A stretch of 64,000 nucleotides of DNA from Sipunculus nudus (lineage: Eukaryota; Annelida; Sipuncula; Golfingiida; Sipunculidae), in NCBI GenBank assembly GCA_026874595.1, contig CM049312.1:65750929-65814928 (forward strand), read 5' to 3'. Positions 37,201-49,200 of the stretch are shown piece by piece (within the stretch, counting starts at the first letter, position 1; each line of letters begins with the position of its first letter). The notes below the pieces were generated by a model. That model saw only the letters and a program-made list of their open reading frames with translations. It searched no databases and had not been told where the DNA came from. The position numbers and the translations under genes are program-made.

Positions 37201-40200
37201 TAAAATTAAAATATTCATAAAGTGGATAGGAAATAAGAGTCTTTAGTCATGCAAGGATAATTTCTAATTTTCTACCATAAAGTAATTTAAGTTTAAAGTC
37301 ACACACAGACTGAGCTATGCATGGCACCAACTTAACATGAAACAAACATATATATGTCCTAGCTTGTCTAAGACTACATGTTAAACTACAGTAAAACCTG
37401 GATCATCTGAAAACTAGTGCATTAGATAATGAATAAATTCAGACTGTTGAGTCTTTTGGAAATAAGAGCATTAGAAAACATAAAATAAACTTTAGCACAA
37501 TCATAAATTTAAATTTGAAATTAAAATTTAAATTAGGGGATAGCATTTTTTTCATGTTTTTTAAGAGATCCTTTTAAAAATGTAAGGGTCTTGATTTACA
37601 ACCATAGACAACCATAGATAAGCACTTCCACATACATTCATTCAAGGAATGGTTTCATCCATGAGAAACACATTTGTAGCTTAACTTAACAAGAAGCATT
37701 TTTGAGCGGTCTACCTGTTGATTAAGTTCTTTATGGTTTATAATTATATATTTTAATTTTTGTTTTGTATTTTACCCACATAATTCAGAATGCTGTTGCT
37801 GTGGGAATTTGGTGATTTATTTTAAACTAAAGACCCTTTTAAAATTCCCTATATTTCAAGACTTTTCAAATTCCACAAATCAAATTTCATGACAAAGAAA
37901 TACCATATGAGACCTTGATTAATGAATTTCAGATAACTGGTGTTCAGATAATCCAGGTTTTACTCTATTCTGCATGCCACCTCAGCAGATTAACCACCTT
38001 GACTTGGTCACAGTATTCCTCTGCTGGTAGTCCATATATGTCCCCTGTTTGTGCATATTCAGAAACCTCATGAAACTGCAGGAATGTAGGCATACCACAA
38101 GGAGCACTTAATGACCCTGCTTCTTTGGATTTCCAGTAGAATACAGCAATGCGTATAGGCTGAGAAAACAGAGGTAATGAATTAGAGCAATGTAGAGTCA
38201 AAATCTCATAAATACAACAATCTGTGGGACACGCCAAAGTGGTTATGTCTGCACAAAAAAATTTATGACATTTAATCAAACCTGGACCAAAAAAAGTTGT
38301 CATCTTACAAGGGTGGTCATGAAAGTGAGGTGGTTGGTGAGATTTCACTGTAAAGACTGATGTTAAAGTGACCACAAATTTTTGCTTGTGAATTGGGACC
38401 AATTTTTTTTTTTCAATTTTGAGCTGGTGAGAATAAATTTTCCAACAAACACTCCAAAACCAATTCAAACCAAGGTATGCATGAGAGCAATCAGTTTCCC
38501 ATATTTGAATGAAATTGGACTATATATAGGAAAGGTATCGCACATAAACCAAAACCTGACTGATAGACAGAGAGACAATCCCAAATTAAAATTATTTTTT
38601 TCTTGAAAGTCCTATTCTAATTTTAGCAAAAGAGGGGATTTCTTATTACCATAGGGGTACATAAACTCAATTTCTTTATTACTAAACTTGTACATAAACT
38701 GGATTTCCTAAATATCATATTTGTACGTAAACTGGATTACTTAATTGCAATATTGGTACATAAACTTGGATTTCTCTGAATACTATGTTGGAACTACATG
38801 TAACAGGGCAATTACACAGACCCTGTTTCCGTCACTAGTTAGGTACGCACGGTTGTTAACCGTGTACTCGGGTCCGTCCATGCGTTCCACACGAATGGCC
38901 CTTTTCAGTAAGCGTTGAGCCGACTGTAGTGAATTCAAAGCAAACGCTTTTGCTATTTAAGTTAGAAGCTCGTTGTCAACCGTTGCCATTCCGTCGTAAA
39001 CCTTGCTCCGATGTGACTGCATAAAACGTGACAGGAGGCACGCTTGAGTATTTCGGTAGAGTATGAGATTTTGCTACAGGTAGGCTGTTGTACTTAACCC
39101 GGGTAACTGTAACAGCTTGTCATTTTAAAACCAGTATTATTTAATTTTAAGATAAAACCAGTACCAATGCTAAACAGACACCGACTTACATTCGTTCATT
39201 GAACGTTCATATTTCCGCATATTGCGTTACGCTGTAATATTTCCGTTGCTTAACTATAAGGTGGACATTTTCGGCGTTACGCTGTAATATTTCCGTTGCT
39301 TAACTATAAGGTGGACATAACATACCGAGAACAATGTATGTAAGTTATTTACGTTATTTACGTAAACCGGTGTATGTCATGTGAGTTACATTGACAGGTG
39401 TTTTCAAGTTAGGAATTTATTATTGCTACAGCTGAACGACTTCTTGCAAAGAGTACCACCAGGCACTTGGCCGTCATGAGGGTTCTTGCCGTCATGGAAA
39501 CAGTTTAGCCTCTATCCTCTCTTGATAGGGTATGACTTGTTTAATTACGATAAGAAATAGTTCTTCGAATACAGGGCCTCATATGTATATATGTTTTTGG
39601 TTGTATATTCTGACTTGCTTTATAAAGCACGTGATCTAAGCGATATTGCGATATAAGACATATGATCTTGTAATTTGTTGCCGCAAGTATAATATCTGGG
39701 TTGAATTTCCTATGTCAACGGTATATCACGAAGTGCATAATACTATAAGTGAACCGGTCTGTTGAACAATAATTAGTAATAACAACGGTGTACTTAACAC
39801 TATAAGTGAACCGGTCTGTTGAACAGTAATAATGTACTTAACACATTCCAATTCATGTATTTCAACAGGGTTTTTCATTACTAAAGTAATAAACTGGTCG
39901 TCACACGCTCTTGGCCTTGGCAGTCTTGATTTTCACGCCCGGTTTCCCCGTGGTGTTACATGGAGCCCCCAGTGAGATAATTGTCAGGAGCCAAGAGGGG
40001 CCAGGGAACAAGACACTGTGCCTTCTGTAGACTGTCCACAACTCGGGCTGTTGCCGTGCAAGAAGACATCTATGCTGTGTTTGGACCTTCTCGGCAAGTC
40101 GATGAACATTTCTTTCGTGTATTGTGAAAAGACCCATAACGGCTAGCATTCGCATTTGATGAACATTTCTTTTGTGTATGGTGAATAGAATAAATACGGC

Positions 40201-43200
40201 AATTTATACAATTGATATTTGTGCGTATAGGTGTTCTTGAAAAAAAAAAAAATAAAATAAATAAATTAACAAACAAATATAGACATTTACAGATTTACTA
40301 ATAGTAGTAAAAGGTGTTAGGCTGTTAGCGGTAAAGTGAGAATATACTGGTTCCAAATTGTTAGTGTGCATATCATCTTTTGTTATCCGTTATCGTAGTG
40401 CCTACCTCTGTCAGTTTGGTCGTTAAAACATGGGGAACCTGTAGTTTTTTTACTAATTACCAGTCCGTATGAGAAATATGACATTTATTGTCTTATTATA
40501 AGCCCCGTCTTTAGTGCAAGGATAATTGGCGGAATGGCAACGTTCACAACAGAAGAAAAGGACCAATTAGCTGATGCCTTTGTCGAATTGGGTGCCAAAC
40601 CAGACTTTGATAATGTTGAGTCTCTTAAATCCTAGATAGAACATTATGGGAAAGATGATAGGGAAACTGGAACGGTTTCTCAGGTGTTGTACTCCCCCAA
40701 AATATCGGTATTTTCTGGAGATCCCAAAGACGCCAGTTTCGATCTTTGGCTCTATGAAGTGAAGTGTCTCATGAAAGAGAGTACTTATTCCGAAGATGTT
40801 ATAAAACAATCAGTTAGAAAATCACTGAGGGGGGAAGCTGCTAAAATAGCAATGCGCCTAGGACCTTCTAGTAGCTTGTTCGCTCTGATTGACAAATTAG
40901 AAGGTATCTATGGTACCGTTGATCTAGGTGAAACGTTACTGGGACAGTTTTGTAGTGCTGTCCAGAAACCGGGAGAGGACGTAGCTACGTGGAGTTGTAG
41001 AATAGAGGATCTGTTAGAAAAAGTGAGAGAGAGTGGGCAAGTGAGTGATACGTCACTACCCGAACTGTTGAGGTCACGTTTCTGGTCAGGCCTTAGACAA
41101 CCTCTCAAGAATGTTTCAGGTCACTTGTATAAAAGCATTACCGATTTTGACAAGCTCAGAGTTGAGATGAGACGTATTGAAAACGATTTCAGCCTGAAAG
41201 AAGGTAAGTCAAAAACCAAAGAATATTGTCATGGAGTGACGTGCGAGCAAGAAAATAAAGGTGAGTCGAATTCTGAAATATCTCAGCTTAAAACATTAGT
41301 ATACAAACTAACATCGAAAATAGACAAACTACAAGAGACACAGAGTAAGCAGCAAAGTCAGGTGAATCAAGGTGTCAATGTAATGGGCCAAAGTCACGAA
41401 CTTGACCGAGCCACCTTTAATGAACAAGGTCCGTCAAGGCAGGAAGGTCAACCGAGTAGTGAGAGACAACAGCGAATCTTGAATCCGGCCAGACCAACAC
41501 AGGGAAATGGTAGGGGTAGTTCCCGAGAACGACGACTTGACCACAATTCTGATAGGTATCCGCAACAGGGAAATTTATATCCGTCAAATAGGCCGGGAAC
41601 AGAACGTAGGTACAGGTATGAGTATACTGAGCAAGGTGAGCCAATATGTGCTAGGTGTCGTCAAGTTGGACATATACAGGTAGGCTGTAGGGTTATCCTA
41701 GACCATGTGAGACGCCCGTTAAACGACAACAGACCTGCGTTGAGGACCGAACAGCAAGGTCAGAGCCAGTAGGTCCACTCATTACGTCACTGGTAGGTCG
41801 GCCTAATGAAGCAGAGGTTTTAGCAAATGGGTCATATTGCACGGCTTTATTGGACACGGGCTCGACTGTGTCGACTATTTCAGACACGTTCTTCGAGCAG
41901 GATCTGTCAAATTCTAGTCAAATTAGACCTTTGACAGACATTTTACATGTTGAGGCCGCAAGTGGACACAATATACCATATAAAGGCTATGTTGAATTAG
42001 AAATTTGTGTACCCGACTTGAGCAAAGTATATACTTTGCCAGTTTTGGCCCTGGTAGTACCAGAAACAAATTACAATTCAAGAGTTCCGCTATTGTTGGG
42101 CACGAATGCACTACTTCAGTTTATGTGCGACCTTGGACATGTAAAAACTGTTGGAAGCATATCTGCCTATCCATGGCAGTTGGCATTTAAAACTATCAGA
42201 TTGCAAGAAAATGCTTTAAAAAGAAACGACAATAAACTCGGCGTAGTAAGAAACACGTCCCCGGTTAAACTTGGTAGTAATTGTAGCATAATTGTAAATA
42301 CACAAGTTACAGATAAGTTAAGTTTTCGAAACTGTGTGGTTGCCACACAGACTTCAAACAAATCTATGCTACCAAAAGAGGTTGAGATTACACCGGTCGT
42401 GTCTTACTTCAATTCGACTGAAGACATGCAAATGCCATTACGTATATCAAATTTGTCTGAGGCTACTGTAGTGGTACCAAACCGAGCTATACTGTGTGCA
42501 ATAGAACCAGTCGAACTGGCTGAGCTTCCTGCGACAGAGGTAGATACCGGTAATGATTATAGTCAAAGTAATGATAAACCAGATCAAAGTGAATCAGATC
42601 AGGACCAAGGTGATCAAGACTTTTTGGCAAAATTCAACTTTGATACTGATACAGTGTCATCTGACTCTTTGAAGAGTATAAAACAGTTAATACTGGAATG
42701 GAAAGACGTGTTTTCACAACATGACCTAGACATAGGGCATACAACTTTGACCAAACATAGAATAGAACTGACAGATGAAACACCATTTAAACAAAAATTC
42801 AGACGTATTCCCCTTTCAATGTACGAGGAAGTGAAGGCTCATTTGAAGCAGTTGCTTGACGGGGACATTATTAGGAGGTCATATAGTCCTTTCGCAAGTA
42901 ATGTTGTACTGGTTAGGAAAAAGGACAACACACTGAGAATGTGTATTGACTACCGACAGTTGAACCAACGAACTATCAAAGATTGTTACGCACTGCCCCG
43001 CATAGATGAACTCTTAGACTGTTTAGCGGGTGCCAAATACTTCAGTGTTTTAGATATGAAAAGTGGTTACCACCAGGTGGAGGTAGTTGAGGAACACAAA
43101 CCAAGGACGGCTTTTACGGTCGGACCACTTGTATTTTATGAAATGAACCGCCTTGCGTTTGGTCTATGTAATAGTTCAAGTACATACCAGCGTTTAATGG

Positions 43201-46200
43201 AGGAATGTTTAGGTACACTTAATCATAATGTTTGTTGTGTCTTTCTAGATGACATAATAGTGTTTTCTAAAACAGAAGAAGAACATTTCAATAGGTTGGA
43301 AATGGTATTTGCCACTTTGCGTAAACACAATTTAAAATTAGCACCAAAGAAATGCAAATTCTTGCAAGAGAAAGTAAAATATTTGGGACATATAGTGTCT
43401 GAAAAAGGGGTTGAGACCGACCCAGAAAAGACAAAGAAAATTGTAGAATGGCCAGTCCCCACTAATATTACTGAAGTTCGTAAATTTCTTGGGTTTTCTG
43501 GGTATTATCGCAAATACGTACCTCACTATTCAAAGATAGCCCGACCTTTGAATGACCTTCTCGTAGGCTTAGACCAAACGGGCAAGAAGAAGAAAGGCCA
43601 TGTCACATCAACTCCACAGTTCGTGTGGAGTAAAGAACAACAAGACTCTTTTGATAAACTGAAAGAATTACTTACCCAACCCCCAATCTTAGGTTATGCA
43701 ATACCAGGGCAACCATACACCTTGCATATCGACGCAAGTACAAAAGGACTTGGTGCGGTGCTCTATCAGCAACAGGGAGATGCAAAGAAAGTTATTGCAT
43801 TCGCCAGTAGAGGTCTCTCACGTTCAGAAAAGAACTACAGTGCCCATAAACTTGAGTTTCTAGCTCTGAAATGGGCTGTAGTGGACAAATTCCATGATTA
43901 TCTTTATGGCACCCATTTTATGACATATACTGACAATAATCCACTCACTTACGTGTTGACCAGCGCTAAATTAGACGCGACCGGCCACAGGTGGCTTGCG
44001 GCGTTGTCTACTTACAATTTTGATATAAAGTACCGTCCGGGACTTGTAGCTGTTGAGGTTGACGCACTTTCTAGGTTACCCGGTTTAGACCAAACGAATG
44101 AGGAAATAATACGAAATGAAACAATAAAAGCAATAGCACAGTCCCATCAAAGTCAAACCGGCTACATCGAATCATGTTGTATGAGTATAGATGATAGTAC
44201 TTTAAAGCTGGGTGACAACTTAATTGGTTGTTCATCGGAGTCCAATTACAGGTTTTGGAGGCAAGCACAGAGGGAAGATACAACCTTGCATCAGCTTAGT
44301 AAATGGGTTACAGAAGGTAGCAGGCCTACATCCAAACAAATGTTAAAGTTTCCCAACCTAGCGCCGTTTCTTCGGGAATTTGAACATTTGGTATTGATAC
44401 GAGGGGTCATATACAGGAAAGTAAATAGTGATACCGGTATCTCATACCAACTAGTCTTGCCAAGTAAGTTTCAGAATGAAGTCCTAAATGGACTGCATGA
44501 TGATGCGGGTCACCTGGGCAGGGATAAAACATTGAGCTTGGTTAGAGAAAGGTTTTACTGGCCAAAAATGGCAAAATGTGTTGAGGACAAAGTAAAGAAC
44601 TGTTTACGCTGTAAAACCAGGAAAACTCCTACCAATGTGAGAGCGCCATTGGTAAGTATCGAAACCACACAACCACTTGAGTTGGTAAGTATGGATTACT
44701 TGACCATGGAGACTTCACAAGGGGGTTTTAGTTATCTCTTAGTGGTAACAGACCATTTTACAAAATACGCCCAAGCTTATCCCACCAGTAACCAATCCGC
44801 ACAAACAACCGCCAATGTGTTCTTCAACCAGTTTGTGGTACACTATGGTTTCCCGCGGCGCATCTTGACCGACCAGGGCCGTCAGTTTGAAAGTAGGTTG
44901 CTAAAAGAGCTTTGTAAACTAGCTAATATTCAAAAGTCTAGGACAACCATTTTCCACCCCCAAACTGACGGGTGTACTGAACGCATGAACAAAACTCTTC
45001 TAAACATGCTAGGAACATTAGAGGCTAAACAGAAAAGGAACTGGAAACAATACGTTGGCCCTTTAGTGCATGCTTACAATAGTACCTGTCACGAAACAAC
45101 TGGGTTTAGCCCTTATTATTTAATGTTTGGGAGGCATCCGAGATTGGCGATCGATGTTGCTCTGGGTCTTCCAAATAATGAATCAGAAACGAATAAAGGG
45201 GGCAAAAGAAATCATATACACTTCATAGAAAACCTGAAACAAAGATTGCAGAAAGCATACGAATTAGCGAGCAGAGCTTCCAGGAAAGGGCAAGCTCGCC
45301 AAAAACGTAACTATGACCTCAAGGTAAGAGGGGGTACTGTAGAAGTAGGAGATAGAGTGCTTATCAAAGCTCTGTACTTTGATGGTAAACATAAACTGGC
45401 CAATAAATGGGAGGAAGAGCCTTATATTGTAATGGATCAGCCAAACACAAGCATCCCAGTTTTTAAGGTAAGGCGTGAAGACAAAACAGGAGACGTAAAA
45501 ACCTTACACAGAAATATGCTTTTACCGATTGGCTCCTTACCCATACCACCAGATGATTTGGAACCCATTTACGCTGAAAGGGGAGAAGGTGAGTCAATGA
45601 AATGTGGTAGGACATGCTCTAAGGATAAAGACGCGGAGGATGATAGTGATGAAGAAAGTGACATTTGGTTGATGGTCACGAATAAAGTTTCTAGTGAAAA
45701 GGGTAACGTAAAACCCTCTCACACTGGAATAGAATCACTAAGTAGTGAGACTACCTCATTTCATGAGCGTTCGTCTGAGCAGCTGGATAGTGACACAAAA
45801 GAAGGGGTAGATGATGGTGCAGCCGGCAGTGATCAATACATGGCTGCCAACGGGGCTGACCAAAACCAGACTACTTGGTCTGAAACATCCAGCAGTGCAA
45901 GCTCAGACGACGTCCATACTGTTCACAAACTGGTGTCTACAAAACGAACTAGGTATAAGGATAGTACATGTACAGCACCTGTACCCGCTCCAAGGCGTTC
46001 AAAACTCCCGGTAAAATACAGAGATTACGAATTGCCCGCAATGTTTAAAAATAAGGAGTTTGCTATGTCACAGTCTGTGGGGAACCAAGCGTCTTGGAAA
46101 GAGCGGGCTGAATTTGTGAAAGCACTATTGTTACAAGGACAGTTTTCGAAATTGTCAGACAAAGTGTCTGAAGGGTTAATAAGATTTGTCTTAGGTGGCT

Positions 46201-49200
46201 AAGTGAAACAATGTAAATAAGTGTAACTTAAATGCAATGTAAATAAATACTAATTACCACAGCAATAATTCGCAACCAGGAGTTTCTGATAACGGTGGAA
46301 TATCTGGCAATAGTCAATCATCAGATGTTACTCTGATGTAGGTTCACAAGGTCGTATTGCGACCTTAACTCTAAACCTTTTTTATTATGATTTTCCGACG
46401 CAAAGGCATCGATTTTACATCAGGGGGGAGAATGTAACAGGGCAATTACACAGACCCTGTTTCCCTCACTAGTTAGGTACGCACGGTTGTTAACCGTGTA
46501 CTCGGGTCCGTCCATGCGTTCCACACGAATGGCCCTTTTCAGTAAGCGTTGAGCCAACTGTAGTGAATTCAAAGCAAACGCTTTTGCTATTTAAGTTAGA
46601 AGCTTGTTGTCAACCGTTGCCATTCCGTCGTAAACCTTGCTCCGATGTGACTGCATAAAACGTGACAGGAGGCACGCTTGAGTATTTCGGTAGAGTATGA
46701 GATTTTGCTACAGGTAGGCTGTTGTACTTAACCCGGGTAACTGTAACAGCTTGTCATTTTAAAACCAGTATTATTTAATTTTAAGATAAAACCAGTACCA
46801 ATGCTAAACAGACACCGACTTACATTCGTTCATTGAACGTTCATATTTCCGCATATTGCGTTACGCTGTAATATTTCCGTTGCTTAACTATAAGGTGGAC
46901 ATTTTCGGCGTTACGCTGTAATATTTCCGTTGCTTAACTATAAGGTGGACATAACATACCGAGAACAATGTATGTAAGTTATTTACGTTATTTACGTAAA
47001 CCGGTGTATGTCATGTGAGTTACATTGACAGGTGTTTTCAAGTTAGGAATTTATTATTGCTACAGCTGAACGACTTCTTGCAAAGAGTACCACCAGGCAC
47101 GTGGCCGTCATGAGGGTTCTTGCCGTCATGGAAACAGTTTAGCCTCTATCCTCTCTTGATAGGGTATGACTTGTTTAATTACGATAAGAAATAGTTCTTT
47201 GAATACAGGGCCTCATATGTATATATGTTTTTGGTTGTATATTCTGACTTGCTTTATAAAGCACGTGATCTAAGTGATATTGCGATATAAGACATATGAT
47301 CTTGTAATTTGTTGCCGCAAGTATAATATCTGGGTTGAATTTCCTATGTCAACGGTATATCATGAAGTGCATAATACTATAAGTGAACCGGTCTGTTGAA
47401 CAATAATTAGTAATAACAACGGTGTACTTAACACTATAAGTGAACCGGTCTGTTGAACAGTAATAATGTACTTAACACATTCCAATTCATGTATTTCAAC
47501 AGGGTTTTTCATTACTAAAGTAATAAACTGGTCGTCACACGCTCTTGGCCTTGGCAGTCTTGATTTTCACGCCCGGTTTCCCCGTGGTGTTACATACACT
47601 CCCGAGGCAGCGAAATCTTACGCTTCTAAAGAAGCAACTGATTTTCACGCTGCCAGCTTTGACCGTTTATGATATATTTAGACACCAGATGGCGGTTCGT
47701 TGACTGCGGAACAAAACGTGCGTATGATGTGACAAGCAGCCAACCAGATGCCAATAAACAAACATGTGACAGGCATCCTGGCTCCGCCCATAGCTGCATT
47801 TCAAGCGCCGTTTGAAGACAAGTTTACGTTCGAATTTTAATTGCTCCCTCTGTATTCTCGCATCATTGACAGATTCGATTCTGACAGTATGACTGTGTTA
47901 GCGTAGCCATGTGTCTTGTGTCTGCAGAACTGAAACTAGCCGAGGTGTGCACGCAGCCTTTGTTGTTACGTTTCGTTTGAATTACAGCTCACCAGCAGGG
48001 CATCCTATGTGCCCAAGGCCCAAAGTAAACCCTGTCTGCGGCAATTCTCTCTGAGCCTGTGGCCTGTTTATACGGTTACCCGGGCGATGAGCTGTCACTC
48101 AAAACGAAATCAATATGATTGGCTCAGTGTATTCCTCGTTTGGCCGTGTCTTCCAGCACAAGGTCTCATCTGATTGGACAAAAATACAGTGCTCCCTCTG
48201 GTGTAGCAATGTAGGATACGAGGTCATAACAAACAGCGCTTACCATGTAGGAAGTAGACCTATAGTTAAAGCGCTGTGTAAAGAGCGTATGTTGGAACAT
48301 AAACTTGACTTCTTAATTACCATATTGGTAATAAACTGTTTTTTTAATTACCATATTGGTACATAAACTGGATTTCTTAATTACTACAATGGTACATAAA
48401 CTGGATTTCTTAATTTCCATTTGAGTATGTATATAAACATGATTTCTTAATTAATATTTTGATACATAAACTGGGTTTCTTAATACCATGGTTTATGTGT
48501 GCGCTAACTGGATTTCTCAATGATCATATTGGTACATAAATTAGATCTATAAATTACCTTATTGGTAACATAAACAGGATTTCTTAATAACCATCTTGGC
48601 TGGTTAAAATCTGGATTTCTTATTCAACATACTGGTACATAAACATCTCACCCTGAGTGGAAGGTGAACTCCCAGTGGTTTGACAAGATCTGACGTCCAG
48701 GGTCCGGCCGTTATGACGATGCTCAGTGCTGTGAAGTCTCCCCCTGAGGTCTTGACTGTTACAATGTTATCAGGGAAGATGTTCTCAACCCTGTGTCCGT
48801 CCTTGATCACTCCGCCATACTTCTGAAACTGTGCCTGTAATATCAACATTAGACCTACAATGGGTTAAGGAATAATTTTTTTCTCATTTTTAATCATGCA
48901 TTAGTGCCCTGCGCGGGGCAGGTTTTGACCCACAGCCCGTGGGGGCCCGCATCGGAATCTTTGCAGGGCAGGGCGGGCTACATCTAAGAAAATGTGGGGC
49001 AGGCCGAAATGAAGTCTGTGCAGGGCAGGGCGGGCTGTGGGTTGATGATCTGGCAGTTCAGTAAAACAAGAATATAAAATTATACTTAAAAAACTATCAT
49101 TTTGAGAAATTAGTATTTTTGTATAAAATGTTTTTAGGTGTCGTAAAAATAGTTATATGAAAAGATAAATTTGAAAAAAATTAATTTATTCCTGTTGACC

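Larger units (their letters stand above)
38799..47594 (+). mobile_element. Full-length Ty3/gypsy LTR retrotransposon
   Basis: 8796 bp with two 1162-bp LTRs (TG...CA), a 4-bp target duplication TACA (38795-38798, 47595-47598), a primer-binding site directly after the 5' LTR, gag, pol in the -1 frame, and a polypurine tract before the 3' LTR. Domain order protease, RT, RNase H, integrase is that of Ty3/gypsy (Metaviridae). No envelope ORF and no chromodomain recognised. The LTRs differ at about seven positions that I noticed, so insertion is recent. It is antisense to PIPOX. Confidence 0.97.

Noticed and set aside
43223-44283. Several minus-strand ORFs of 60-80 codons inside the gypsy
   Set aside because: They are shadows of the pol frame on the opposite strand.
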